64,000 bases of DNA, taken from Rattus norvegicus (lineage: Eukaryota > Chordata > Mammalia > Rodentia > Muridae). Below the pieces are notes generated by a model that saw only the letters and a list, made by a program, of their open reading frames with translations, made no database searches and had not been told where the DNA came from. The stretch spans positions 49,305,225 through 49,369,224 of the forward strand of contig NC_086031.1 in assembly GCF_036323735.1 (NCBI RefSeq). The letters are read 5' to 3'. Made by a program: the position numbers and the translations under genes. Below, in pieces: positions 1 to 11,800 of the stretch; position 1 is the first letter of the stretch; every line of letters starts with the position of its first letter.

Positions 1-17
1 ATGCACAGTGAGGATGC

Positions 18-86
18 CACCCCCACCCCTCCTCCCGCCCCTCCCCCCACCCACGCCCCACCCCACCCCCACCCCCACCCCGTCGC
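18..86. repeat. C-rich low-complexity tract upstream of Lmod1
   Basis: Nearly pure C with scattered A/T (runs of CCCCACCC type). The minus strand carries many G-runs of three or more and could form G-quadruplexes. It lies about 740 bp upstream of the Lmod1 ATG. No function is assigned. Confidence 0.8.
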
Positions 87-432
87 CCATCCTCTTTTTC
101 TCTTCAGAGGTGGTGAACACGCATTAGGGTAACTGATGCTCCGCTTTCAGGTGGGATGGTTATGAGAGCTACCCCTCATCTTGAATTTGTGTCTTTCTGG
201 AATTGTAAACGCCGGGGACTCCCCAGCCCGCCCCCGAACATTACCAAATACAGTAGAAAGGTGGCTGTGGCCACCCAGTGACCGAAAATGCGTTCTCAAA
301 CAGAGTTTGCTTCAGGCTGGCGAGGTAGCGAACCTCACGGCCCCAGTCCCTGCTACCCTGGCTTCCAGTGTCCGGCGGCTTCTGCCAGCCTTCGCATTTT
401 TCTCTCTTTTTCTCATTGCGTGGCCCCCTTGT

Positions 433-467
433 CTTTAAAAGGCTAAACTGCTCTGTACTAAATTTGG
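433..467 (+). promoter_or_regulatory. Pair of CArG-like (SRF) boxes upstream of Lmod1
   Basis: CTTTAAAAGG at 433-442 and CTAAATTTGG at 458-467 each differ from the SRF consensus CC(A/T)6GG only at the second base. They start 25 bp apart, about 360-390 bp before the start codon. LMOD1 is a known SRF/myocardin target in smooth muscle with conserved promoter CArG elements (published work, from memory). Position and pairing fit that. Binding at these exact sites is inference. Confidence 0.55.
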
Positions 468-539
468 TCACGCAGCGCTCCAAGATTCCCTGGAATGTCC
501 TCAAGTTTCAAACAGCTCTGACAGTGAGGCAGGCCCGCC

Positions 540-825
540 CCCTGGCTTGGGGATTGGCTTCTCCTCTCTGGCTGGGCAGCTGTCAGGTTTTATTGGTTGC
601 TGGTTAGATCAAGCAGGGTCCACTAGCCTTGGGCTGCAGGGAGGCTGCTGTGTCCCCCGGAACACCTGTAGTACAGCAGGGCCCACGGAGCTGCAGTGCT
701 CACCTAGCTGGGGCTTTGCACTCAAGCCCGCTCAGTTCTAACCAGACTAGCGCTCCCTGTCCCTTCCCTGCCTACCACCAGCAAGCCCGCCAGACCTGGT
801 AGGAGCAACTGCTCACTTTGCCAAG
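540..825 (+). promoter_or_regulatory. Lmod1: Lmod1 proximal promoter and 5' UTR
   Basis: The non-repetitive sequence just upstream of the ATG holds two inverted CCAAT boxes (ATTGG at 553-557 and 592-596) and no convincing TATA box. The transcription start cannot be fixed from sequence; it probably lies between about 600 and 720. No splice acceptor is evident before the ATG, so the coding exon is probably also the first exon. Confidence 0.5.
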
Positions 826-1086
826 ATGTCCAAGGTAGCTAAGTATCGGCGGCAGGTGAGTGAAGACCCCGACATCGACAGCCTGCTGTCTACCCTCTCC
901 CCTGAAGAAATGGAAGAGCTGGAGAAGGAGCTGGATGTGGTGGACCCTGATGGGAGCATTCCCGTGGGGCTGCGGCAGAGGAATCAAACGGACAAACAGC
1001 CCTCCGGCTCGTTCAACCGGGAAGCCATGCTCAACTTCTGTGAAAAGGAGAGCAAGAAAATTATTCAGAGGGAGATGTCTGTGGAT
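826..1086 (+). CDS. Lmod1: Lmod1 coding exon 1
   Basis: 87 codons from ATG to GAT, ending at a strong donor (GAT|GTGAGT). It encodes the N-terminal tropomyosin- and actin-binding segment ending REMSVD. The open frame continues into the intron, but those residues do not resemble leiomodin. Confidence 0.96.
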
Positions 1087-4000
1087 GTGAGTGACACACC
1101 CTGGAGGAAAGTAGGGTGGGGAGGGAGGGCGGGGCCCCTAACTCCAGGACTAGAACCCCTCTTTCTTAGAAAAACAGCTCTTACTGGCAGGGTACCAGAT
1201 GCTTCAGAATAGGCTATTACGTGTTAAACTGACAGTGTGAACCTTTGCCCTTAATCTGCATGGTAAGCAGAAGTTGGATATGTTGGAGAGACATGGCACT
1301 TCAAAAATCAAGTAGGAAAAGGGAGCTGAGGCTGGAGGTGTCCTTGAAGGATGTGTCTGAGCTGATGCCGTCCTGCTCTCAGTATTCTTTCTTCACCTCC
1401 ATCCTGTGCTAGGAGGGAGGGAGAGAGACTAGGATGGTGTTTGTGTCTTCAAGCACTCAAGAAGAGAAAGCCGAGCTGATGAGATTGGCCCAACTCCTAA
1501 GAATAGGAATGTAGGGAGACACAGTGGGAGGGTGGGTCACTGTCTCTGTCCCTGCCATCTATCCCCCAGGCCATGTTCATGGCTTTACCAAAGGGCTCAG
1601 GAGTTCTTACCCTGTGGGTAGGGTGGTTATTTCTTCTACAGCTTTGATAATGATGACTAAATATCAATACAAGTATGGGGGAATGAGGGGCTGGTGACCC
1701 AGAGCAGGAAACAGAGAAATGAAACTCAGTCAAGCTCTTGACACTTTTGTGACCACCCCCATCCCCACCCTCATCTCCACCCCCATCCCCACTCCCCCCT
1801 CCCCCTAAGCATTCACTCTGGAGTTTGGCTTTGCTCTTCTCTTCCATCCCCTGGGCTCTGGGCCCAATGACTGACTTGTGTCTGTGGCTTCTGGAGACTG
1901 AGGTCAAACAGAACTGTTTTCAGCCCTGGAACCAAACCCAGGGCCTCTCACATGCCGTGTAAGGGTGTTACCCTCCAGCTATGCAATTCTAAAACTAAAG
2001 CCCTTATTTAATTATAAAGCAAGAGGTTTAGGTCAAAGAGCACGGAAGGACTCTAGCCCTCCTGGGACTTTGATTCTCCAATGTTTCTGCTCTTAGTAAT
2101 ACTGCACCCTGACTCTCTCTCCTCTCTTGCCCGGTTTCCTGGCTTTGCCCAGGGATGGACTTACTTCTCCAGATGGAGCCAAGTCAAGCAATAGAGGGTG
2201 GGAGAGTAGGCATCTTTGGTCGGATTGCTGCCTTTAGGACCATTCTTGCCTTGTAGAGATACTCTGTTACAGTCCGCTCCTTGCTCCCAGTGCAGGCAAA
2301 GGGCATGTGTCAGCACAGTGGGCAGCTGGGCTTTGGAATGTACAGAGTAGTGGGCCGAAGTCTCTGGCAACCTGGGGGAATGTGAGTGAACCATAACATG
2401 TAGCCTCTTTAGTGTTACTCTCAAAAGAATGATGGTGAAGTTAATTAAGGCCTCGTATTTAAATTCCAGAAAACCCTGCATGAGTACTAGCAACCCTTGC
2501 TGCCCTGTCTATGTGACTGAGCCACTCCCGAGCTACCTAGACCTCAAGGACAGCAGTACCTGCCTCAGAGGCTGTTGAGGCAGCTAAGAGGGTGATGGAG
2601 AGTGCCCGGCACTGTGCCTGGCACATTAGCACTCAATAAGTGGCAGCAACTGCCCTTGTCCAGCCCTGCCCACCCCTCAGTCTAGGCACTTACTTGTCCC
2701 TTTAATTAGTGGCCAGAACAAAACAGCAAAGCTTGGGTGATCAGGTAGAGTGTCAGCTCCAGGCTGGGGAACTAACTCCAGCTCTCGCTGCCTGGGCCTT
2801 CGCTCTTCATGAAGACATAGCAATCCAATCGATTCGATAGCAAGCCAACCAATTAGCCCAGCCTGTGGAAGCAAGGTGGGCTCCAGAGAACCTTCTACAT
2901 GCCCACCACAAGATCCTTCTTTTTCATAAGCCTTAACAGTCTTAGGAGATAACTTTTATCCCCGTCATAAAAAAAAAAAAAAGTCCCAAAGAGGCTAAAT
3001 GCCTGTCCCAGAGCGACACAGCTAAGAGGTGACCTCCCTCTTAGTTGAAGTTTGTACTTCCTCCCTTCACAGGATATCAGAGTAAAGGAAGGAAGACAAT
3101 GTCAGCCCTTGCTTTTTTATGTTTTAGATAAGTTCTCATGTGGCTCAGGCTTGGTCAAACTGGACAGCTAGTGAGGATGACTTTGAACTCCCGATCGTCC
3201 AGTTTCTACCTCCAAAGCAATGGGGTTGCCGGTGTGAGCCACCACTGTGCCCACTTATACAGTTGAACACGCGGGGTCTTGGTGCATGCTAGACCAGCTC
3301 TGTGCTAACTGAGCTCCATTAGGATCATATAGTAGCTACATGTGAGAGCCCAGAGAGGTGTGACCCAGTGTGCTTGTATGTTGTCAGACAAGCAGTGACT
3401 GTGACAGTCTGGATAGTCTCCCCACTTTCTGAGGAATACCATTAACCACTAAACCAACCGTTGGCTAGGAAAAGTTATGGGGCGGTTTCAAGGAATTTTA
3501 GCTGATTCCTGGAGATGGGATGATGGCATTATGAACATTCTTTCAAAAGGATGCTTGTGTTTTAGACATAAGTAATGAAATATTCTTAGGACAACTGATC
3601 GAATTGGGGGATTTGCTTTAAAAGGATGGGGATAGGGATATGGGTCCACATAATCATTACAGTGAGCCCTACTTTTGTTTGAAACTAACCATACTAAGAG
3701 TCCAATAGGAATGAAGAGTGGTAAGCAGGCCCCTTCGACTTCTCCTGGGAGGGAAACTCTAAGACACTGTGGCTGGAGTGCTAGGGTGGGGACCCTGAAA
3801 GGGATCGGGGTTACCTCACCTTCACTGGGCTAGAATAGTCCAGGGATCCTTTGGATTGTTTAGAGATAGTTTTCATGAATATTCCTCCCATACCTCTTCC
3901 AGGTCTCCACCTCCAGGTAGTTGTCCCAGATTCTTAGCCAAAGCTGGGCACGTTGATTGAACATTCCCGTATCCTAACATTCTATCCTTTAGAGTATTTG

Positions 4001-5810
4001 TCATTAAGGAAAGGGGAGCGCGTGTGTCGTGGTGTGCGTGTGGAAGTCACAGGACAGTTTTCAAGAGTCAGCTCTCTACTCCCACTGTAGGTTCCAAAGA
4101 TGTAACTCATGTTGTCAGGTTTGCCCGGCAAGGAGTTTTTCTCTTGCTGACCCACAGTCTTTTTCATGATGATGGAGATCGAACCCAGGGCCTTGAGTGC
4201 AGCTAACATCCCTGCTGTGGTGCCATATACCCCTGCCCCTCTCTTTTTGCATTTTGCTTTCTTGGCTGTTTCCCTCACCAGCATATATGATTCAGGAGGT
4301 AAATACTTACATAAGACCTCCCTACAGAAGATCCCAGGCTGCTTATGAAACGAATTTTTGTTAGCAGGAGATTCAGGGAAGGCTGGAGGTGGACTCCGTC
4401 CCTGCCTGTAAATGGGGTGGATCTGGCAGCCAAGCTCCTCTCTGGTCCTCTGGGAGTTCTCCCTTAGCCCAGGTGGAAGACAGAGCCCTCCCCAGTGCAT
4501 GAGCCAGCTGTGGAGTGAAGCAGTCCTTGTCTCATGTTTCAGGGACCTGATCACCACAGGTCAACTCTTATTCTCTTCCCTTCCCAAGTGGTAGTGGTGG
4601 TGGGTGACCCCCTCAGCCAGCCTCCCCTGTCCTCCCTAGGGTGACAGGGACCCAGGATTATCACCTGCATGAAACTGGGGTCAGGGGCCAGAGCAGCTGG
4701 GCTCGGGGGTAGAGGAAGCTCTTTTAGGTTTTCCCTAGAGGTTAACCTGAGACTCTGAGCAATCCACTGCTGTCCTCAGCCTCCCGCTGCCTGTTAGCCT
4801 CCACAGTCCCTTCCTCCCGGTCTTCATTCAACTCCAGGCCCCTCTGGCTCCCTTCAGGAATGGGAATCCCTGAGGCCTCAGCAACCCTCAGAGTGCCCTT
4901 AGCAGATAGCTGGGTTAGTCAGGAGCATAGCAGGCAGCACGGCTCACCGATTAAGGAGATTAACCCCAACTGGTGCACACTCAAAATAGCCCTGGAGGTC
5001 AGGGTAGAGAGGGCAGGAGAGGTGATGGGGGCCTGGTGAGCTAGGTAGGCACAAGCACACCCCTAGACAAGGCTAGCCACGTTTAAAACCCACCTCCATC
5101 TGTAGTTGGAAAAGCAGCTGACTTGATCTCCAGCTGGGTGGCGGCAGCTGTAGGTGTTTGTCTCGGTGTGTTGTTTTTAAATCTTTCATTGGTAGTGCGT
5201 TTAATAATATTTAAAGAACTTTGTGGCCCGACTATGGAGGCACACATTTTTAACGCTCGCACTTGGAAGGTAGAGGCAGGCAGATCTCTATGAGTCCAAG
5301 GCCAGCCTGGTCTATGGAGAGGTTCCAGGACAGATAAGGATAACAACAACAAAAACAATACAAAACAAAACACAACCTAGATCCCATCTGTAGCATGGCT
5401 TCTGATGCTCTCCCCTTCTTGGGACAGCAGATCTGAGAACTTGAGAGCTTGGCAGAATAGGAAACATGAGAGAGAGGTGGGCAAGCCAGATGGATGATGG
5501 ACAGGAATGAGGAAGATTTCCAACAACGAGAGGAACATGGGATGTTTTCAAAGTGGTCTGGATGCTGTCGATCAAGGAAGGCTGTCAACAGCAACCTGGG
5601 GAGTTGGAAGCATCAGGGCTTCAGGGACTTCATGGTCCCAGGCCTGGATAAAACAAGGAAGACAAAGCTTTCATCAAGTCTATCTGCCTTCCCAGCCTCT
5701 TTCCCTCCTCCAAGAGACTGTGGAATTATGGGTGTCAGCTCGTGCCAGCATGTCCGTAGCTGGCTCAGACTAGGCAAGCCTTGAGTGATAGATAGGTACT
5801 AAGAGATTTG

Positions 5811-5853
<43 letters not shown>

Positions 5854-8103
5854 CAAAACAAGAAGGACCACAAGGTACAGAGGTAGCGGGAGGAAGAAGC
5901 TGATATTCATGGGCCTGCCACATTGGATAAACAGGAATATCCTGATTCACAGGGTAAGGTCCAGCTTAGGTTGTATTGTGGTAATTGAACAACAGCACTA
6001 GGCATAACCAGCAGAAAGCGGTGGTTGACAGCCAGGGTTTAAGTCCCTGTTCAAGACTTCACTCTCTGCAGCCGGGCCAGGAGTGAGCTAGAAAACCATA
6101 GGCATCTGGACTCAGTTAGGTCTAGATTTGGGTTCTGCTTCTGCCCCTTACAGTGTCAATGAAGCTGAGTACCTTAGGGGAAGGGGAGAGGGAGGGGAAG
6201 GGGGGGGAGAGGGAGAGAGAGAGAGAGAGGACATTAACTTATTTAGCACGTGCTGGTCCCAAGGGCAGTACCAATACCCTCATTGGCTTAGCTTCTTCTG
6301 CTCCATTACTTGTCAAGTAGGAATGATAAATACCAGCCTCGAAGGGCTATTGGAGGATTAAAGAGGACCAAGTATTGAGAGTTTACTTCATCAAGGGAGA
6401 GACTGTCTTCGCTCTAAATTCTCCAGGCTTTGTACCTGTCCAGATGCCAAAACGACATTAAAAAAAAAAAAAGTTCTCACAAGGCTAAAAACATTCTGTT
6501 GGCAGGAGTGAGGCAATGACAAAAGGGGGTGAGGGGAAAGGAGAAAAGCAAGGAAGTGATTTAGGGAAGAAAGCGAGGGTTATTTGTCACTTACTGCCTG
6601 ACTCCAGTCACCTGATGTCACAGAACTACCTTTATTTCACCTCCTCCTCATGCCAGGCCCAGGGACCCATGCTAGTTTACTGGTTCTGAAACCTGGCGGG
6701 AAAGAGAAAGCTGAGGGGCTGTTCGGGCACGGAGAACTAACTCTCCTCGCCAGCCCTGTTCCATCCCAGCATGATCTCAGAAAAGCCAGGGCTGCTTTGG
6801 GAGTTTTGGCTTCAGCCATCTCTGGGGTCCACTGCAGAGGCCAGGCCAGGTTGTCAGGACACTGTGTACAAACAGCTAGGAATAGAAAGGCCTCCTGCTC
6901 CTCGCTCCACCCTCTCCTGCCCTCACTTCTTCCCTGCTCAGGATCCTTAGGCTCCACTATCTCACCAGCCCCTGGCTCCAGAGCAGGGGGCAGGGACAGC
7001 AGAAGGCAACTCCTACCTCCTGCACTGAGGTGCACAGGCCTCGGAGCAGGGCTCCAGAAGGCACGGAGGGTGCTGGGTGTGTCTAGTGGTTGGAATAGTC
7101 CCTTCAGAGTCCAAGCAGATCTGGGCTCCCATCGTACTGTGCATGGTAGCAGCCAGAGTGTCTGTCAGTGGAAGCTGAAGTGCCTGGTCCTGGGGAAGGG
7201 GAAAGGCTTGATATCTCCAAAGGGCTCCAAGAAGTGTGCTGGGTTGGAGATCTGGTACTGAAGGCTCATGAATGTTTGTTTCTTGCCTTTCCTTCGCGCC
7301 ACCTCAGCCCACTCGTTCCCCTTCCCACTACGTATGCTTCCCTCTCCCCACCCCTTCTCCCTCGAGCACCCAGAGCCTCATACATTTCAAGCCTAGGCTC
7401 TGACCCACACCCCTGGCTCCCCACTCCCTTTATACACAGAATTCACAAATCATGTCTTATGCTTACAAGGACAAGGAGGAGTCTACTAAATCATTAATTT
7501 GTTAAGTATTCGTTGGGCTTCTGCTCTATTGGGCATGTTCTAAATGCTAGGACAGAGTGTGTAGCATAGAGACTGTCCTTGCCAACCCAGAGATTACATT
7601 TATTGTTTGCATAATTCTCATGGTCAGGGCAGATATTGTACTTTGCTTTCTACTGTCATAGGCAATGGTCTTTAGACCATGACCCAAAGCAACCTGGAGG
7701 GTTTACTTGATTTGGATCTCCAGATCACAGTCCACTTACAGTCCGTCCTTAATGGAAGCCAAGGTGAAAACTTAAGCAGGGCAGGGACCTGGAGGCAGGA
7801 GCTGAAGCAGAGACTGTGGAGGGACGCTGCTCACTGCTTGCTTTCCAAAGCCTGTTCTGCCCGCTTACTTATGCAACCCTGGACCACCTGCCCAGGGGTG
7901 GCACTACCTACAGCGTGCTGGGCCTTCCACAGCCATCATTGGTCAAGAAAATCACCCCACAGACCAATCTGATGATGATTTTTTTTTTTTCAGCTGAGGT
8001 TCCCTGTTCCCAGAGAACCTTAGCTTGTGTGTCAAGTTAACAAAACTAACCATCATGCTGGACTACACACACACACACACACACACACACACGGGGGGGG
8101 GCA

Positions 8104-8151
<48 letters not shown>

Positions 8152-8798
8152 ATAATCCCAACACTTGAGATACAGAATCAGGCAGACCTCTGAGTTCAAG
8201 GCCAGCCTGGTCTACAAAGCTAGTCCCAGGACAGCTAGAGGTACACAGAGAAAACAAGCCCAAAGCAAACCAAAAGAAAAGCCTATTTCCTATTTATTTG
8301 TTTTATGTTTGTGCACCGTGTGTGTGCCTGGTTCCCACAGTGGCCAGAAGAAGGGGTTAGATTCCCTGAAACTGAGGTAATGAATGATCATGAGCTGGGT
8401 GTCGGGAGCTGCTCTCTGCAAGAGCAGCAGGTGCTCTTGACCACTGAGACATCTTCCCAGCCTTTGAATAAGATTTAAAACCATGAGCCTAGAAGGGATC
8501 AATTAGGAGTGTGGTGTGTGGGTGGAGAAGAAGAGCAGACATTGGGCATTGGTAGAGGAGAGAGAATTAGTAGACTGAGGTGGGGAGGAACCTGGTGATC
8601 TCGTAAAAGCAAGTAGAAAAAAAGGAGTCAGGGAAAAGAGAGCTCTGCTCTCCACCTTGACCTTATTGCTAAGAGGTTTAAGAAGGCCAGGGGTCAGCCA
8701 CAGTACCTGGAACATGGAAGCCACCGGAATAATGGAGTTATTTCACTATAGTGAGGAGTACACTCAGCAGTGTACACAGATTCAAGGAAGAATATAGG

Positions 8799-8840
<42 letters not shown>

Positions 8841-11800
8841 CACAACCAAGAGATCCGAGGTAAATTTGGCATCGGAGAGGACTTTTATGAGACAGAGAAC
8901 ATTGTTGCCTATCTGTATGCTGTTGGGAATAAGTCGGCAAAAAGAAACACTTTGATGACACTGGGAAAGGAGTGAGGAAGAGACGGAGCTCACATGCAGA
9001 GGGCCACATGCCAGGCAGAGTCTCACCTCTGTGTGGAGGGAGAGCAAAGGAGATATCAAAGGAGTGATGCAGCCGGATTGAAAAATGTGGGGAGGGGGTT
9101 AGCGAAGCTGTTCTCTGATGCATTGACACGTGCACAGAGCGAGCTGGGAAGACACCACGGCAGCCATATATAGGCTGGATTGAAGCAGGGAGAATTTTAG
9201 GACGCCGAACAATAGTCAGAGGTCAAGGCCTAGGTCACCAGAAGAATGCTCCGTGCTCCCTGGGAGAGGTAGAGAAAACAGGAAAACACTTCTAGTCAAG
9301 ATATCTGGCCTGCAAGCTGTCACCAGACTACAGCCAGGGCCAGCATTGCTTAAAATTCCAGTAGACTTTCTATTTCGTGTGCATCTGTCTGTTCTCAAGG
9401 CCACCCATGCTCAGGCATGAGGGATACACCATTCCTTCTCAGTACCTAGCTGACACCTGAGAGGTGGGACCTGAGCAGATTTCCAAGTCAAGTCAGGGAA
9501 CATGGGGACTTTCCTGCTGACTCCTGACACTGTGTGGCTTCAGACAAGTGCCTAGCATCCATAGAAGCACTACCTTCTTTTGTTTTTTATTCTTTTTCGT
9601 ACTGGATTTGTACTTCGCAAAGTGAGCCTTCCCCCATACAGCTTTTACAGCAACAAAAGCCATGCAGACGTGTGCACAGTACATACGTGTAGACAGAGTT
9701 GGGTGACTGACCAGAGTGATCAGGACATTGAACACATTGACAGTACCACAGCACCCAGCCAAGCTTCCTCCCCAGGGCTAACACCTACCTCAACTCCCAA
9801 CCTCAGAGTTTAGTTTCATCTGGTTTTATAGAGTCCTATGGGAAGAGTTCTCTGTCTAGAGACGTTCACTCCACTGTAGGTAAAACCAAGGGTGGTGTCA
9901 TCCATAGCATTTGGTTTTGTTTTGGTTTTGTTTTCTGAGATAGGGTTTCTCTGTGTAGCCCTATCTGTTCTGGAACTTGCTCTGTAGACCAGACTGGCCT
10001 CGAACTCAGAGATGTGCCCGCCTCTGCCTTCAGAGTGCTGGGATTAAAGATATGTTCCACCACACTTTTATACCTCCATCCTGTGCAATATTCCACAGCC
10101 TGAGTATATCATAGCTTATTTAATCCATCTTCCTGTTAACGGGAATGTGGGTGGTCTCCAGTCCAGGGCTATTACAAACCATGATGCTAACAAGGACATG
10201 GCTCTCCCACTTGCGACTTCCTTTCTGTTTGGTGTGTGTCTAAGTATGGAATTTATGATTCAAAACCACTTGACTTACTTCAAGGGATGACGCTACTGAT
10301 TTGAAGAGTCTTTATGAAGATGAGATTTAAAAAGATGGAGTTAGTCTGACCCCATGCTTTGCAAATAATGGGTGCTTGGCAGATGGCTGTCTTGGTCATT
10401 TCCAGGCGAGCCCATCTTTGAGAGCAGCCAGGGTGCAGGCACGATCTTTGGATATAGTCTGTACCCATCTTCTTTCTAACATAGTCTTCTAAGAGTCAGA
10501 CACTTTCCTAAAGCTGAGGCTAGGTTCTTTTACTCCGGACTCTCTAGCTTTCCAAACCGCGTGGACAGGAACAGTGTCTTCTAGCAGAGCCTGGTGGCAG
10601 AAGCAGGTGGATCTCCGTGAGTTCAAGGCCAGCCCCGTCCATAAATCAAGTTCTTTGACAACAAGAGCTATGTAGTAGGGAAACCCTGTCTCAAAAAAAA
10701 AAAAAAAAAAAAAGCCACAAGTAGGAGCTGGAGAGATGACTACTCTTCTAGAAAACCGGGGTTCAAATCCCAGCACCCACATGGCAGTTCACACCAAGAT
10801 CGAATAACCTCACACAGAAAAAATACATGCAAAACAAAATGTGCACATTTTTTTAAAAGAAAAAGGTAAATAAATAAAAGAAAGAAAAAGGAGGGGTTTT
10901 CTACTTGACACCTCCTCCCCTCCTCTTTGCTTGCTCCCATGCGGCAGCCCACTGCCTCTTCAGCTAAGTTCCAGGCCCCTCTTGGCTTAGTTTCCTCTTA
11001 TGTCTGCGTTTCGAGTCGCTCTAAACATTGTTCTCAGCGCTCAGATTCAATCTTCTCCAGCCTGTTGTCTCCTCAGTGTGGTAGGACTGTCAGCATTTCC
11101 AAGCCACATCTGAACCCCAGTCACACCTGGAGAGAACGTCCCTGCCATCCATACCGGGCCTCTGTGAACTGAAAGCCCATTCCTCAGCTGTCCCTCAGAG
11201 CCACCCAGGACGTCTTGCCCTGACCCTCACACTCCCCAAAGGCAGCCGTGCTCTATGAACCATTTCTTTTCACCCTGAACAGATGACCTAGCCCACATTT
11301 CACAGAGAAACGTGAAGCCTGCACGGAAGATGCTTGAAAGCCTGTGAGCACCCAATGCAAACCCTCTTCTCTCTCTGCCCATGGAAAGGGCTTCTTTTCT
11401 CCTGCCCACCTTGGGATTTCACTCCCTCCTGGCTCCACAAGGACCTTTGCTACTTTGCACCCCTCCCTTCGGCTGCAGCATCCTCTGCCCTCAGGTCTCA
11501 GCTCAGCTCTTTTGCCTCCTAACCAGGCTACAGAAAAACCATCACCACTGAGCATCTGCCTCTCCACAATGCCCTCAGCTTCGATGGGGCAGCCTGGGAC
11601 CTCCCATTGCTGGGTCTAGGGCACATGCCTTGGTTTTTTGGAGACAGAGTTTCTTTGTGTAGCCTAGCCCTGCTATCCTGGAACTCACTCTGCGGATCAG
11701 ACTGGCCTTGATCTCACAGAGATTTACCTGCTTCTGCTTCCTGACTGCTGGGATTAAAGGCTTGTGCCACCACCGTCTGGCCATTCTCTTGTTTTTTGTT

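Noticed and set aside
6650..7261. 203-codon open frame in Lmod1 intron 1
   Set aside because: No recognisable domain, a competing open frame on the opposite strand, and no splice or poly(A) context. Probably chance in GC-moderate DNA.
9163..9173. CCATATATAGG as a CArG box
   Set aside because: Has seven A/T between CC and GG instead of six; not a consensus match in either register.
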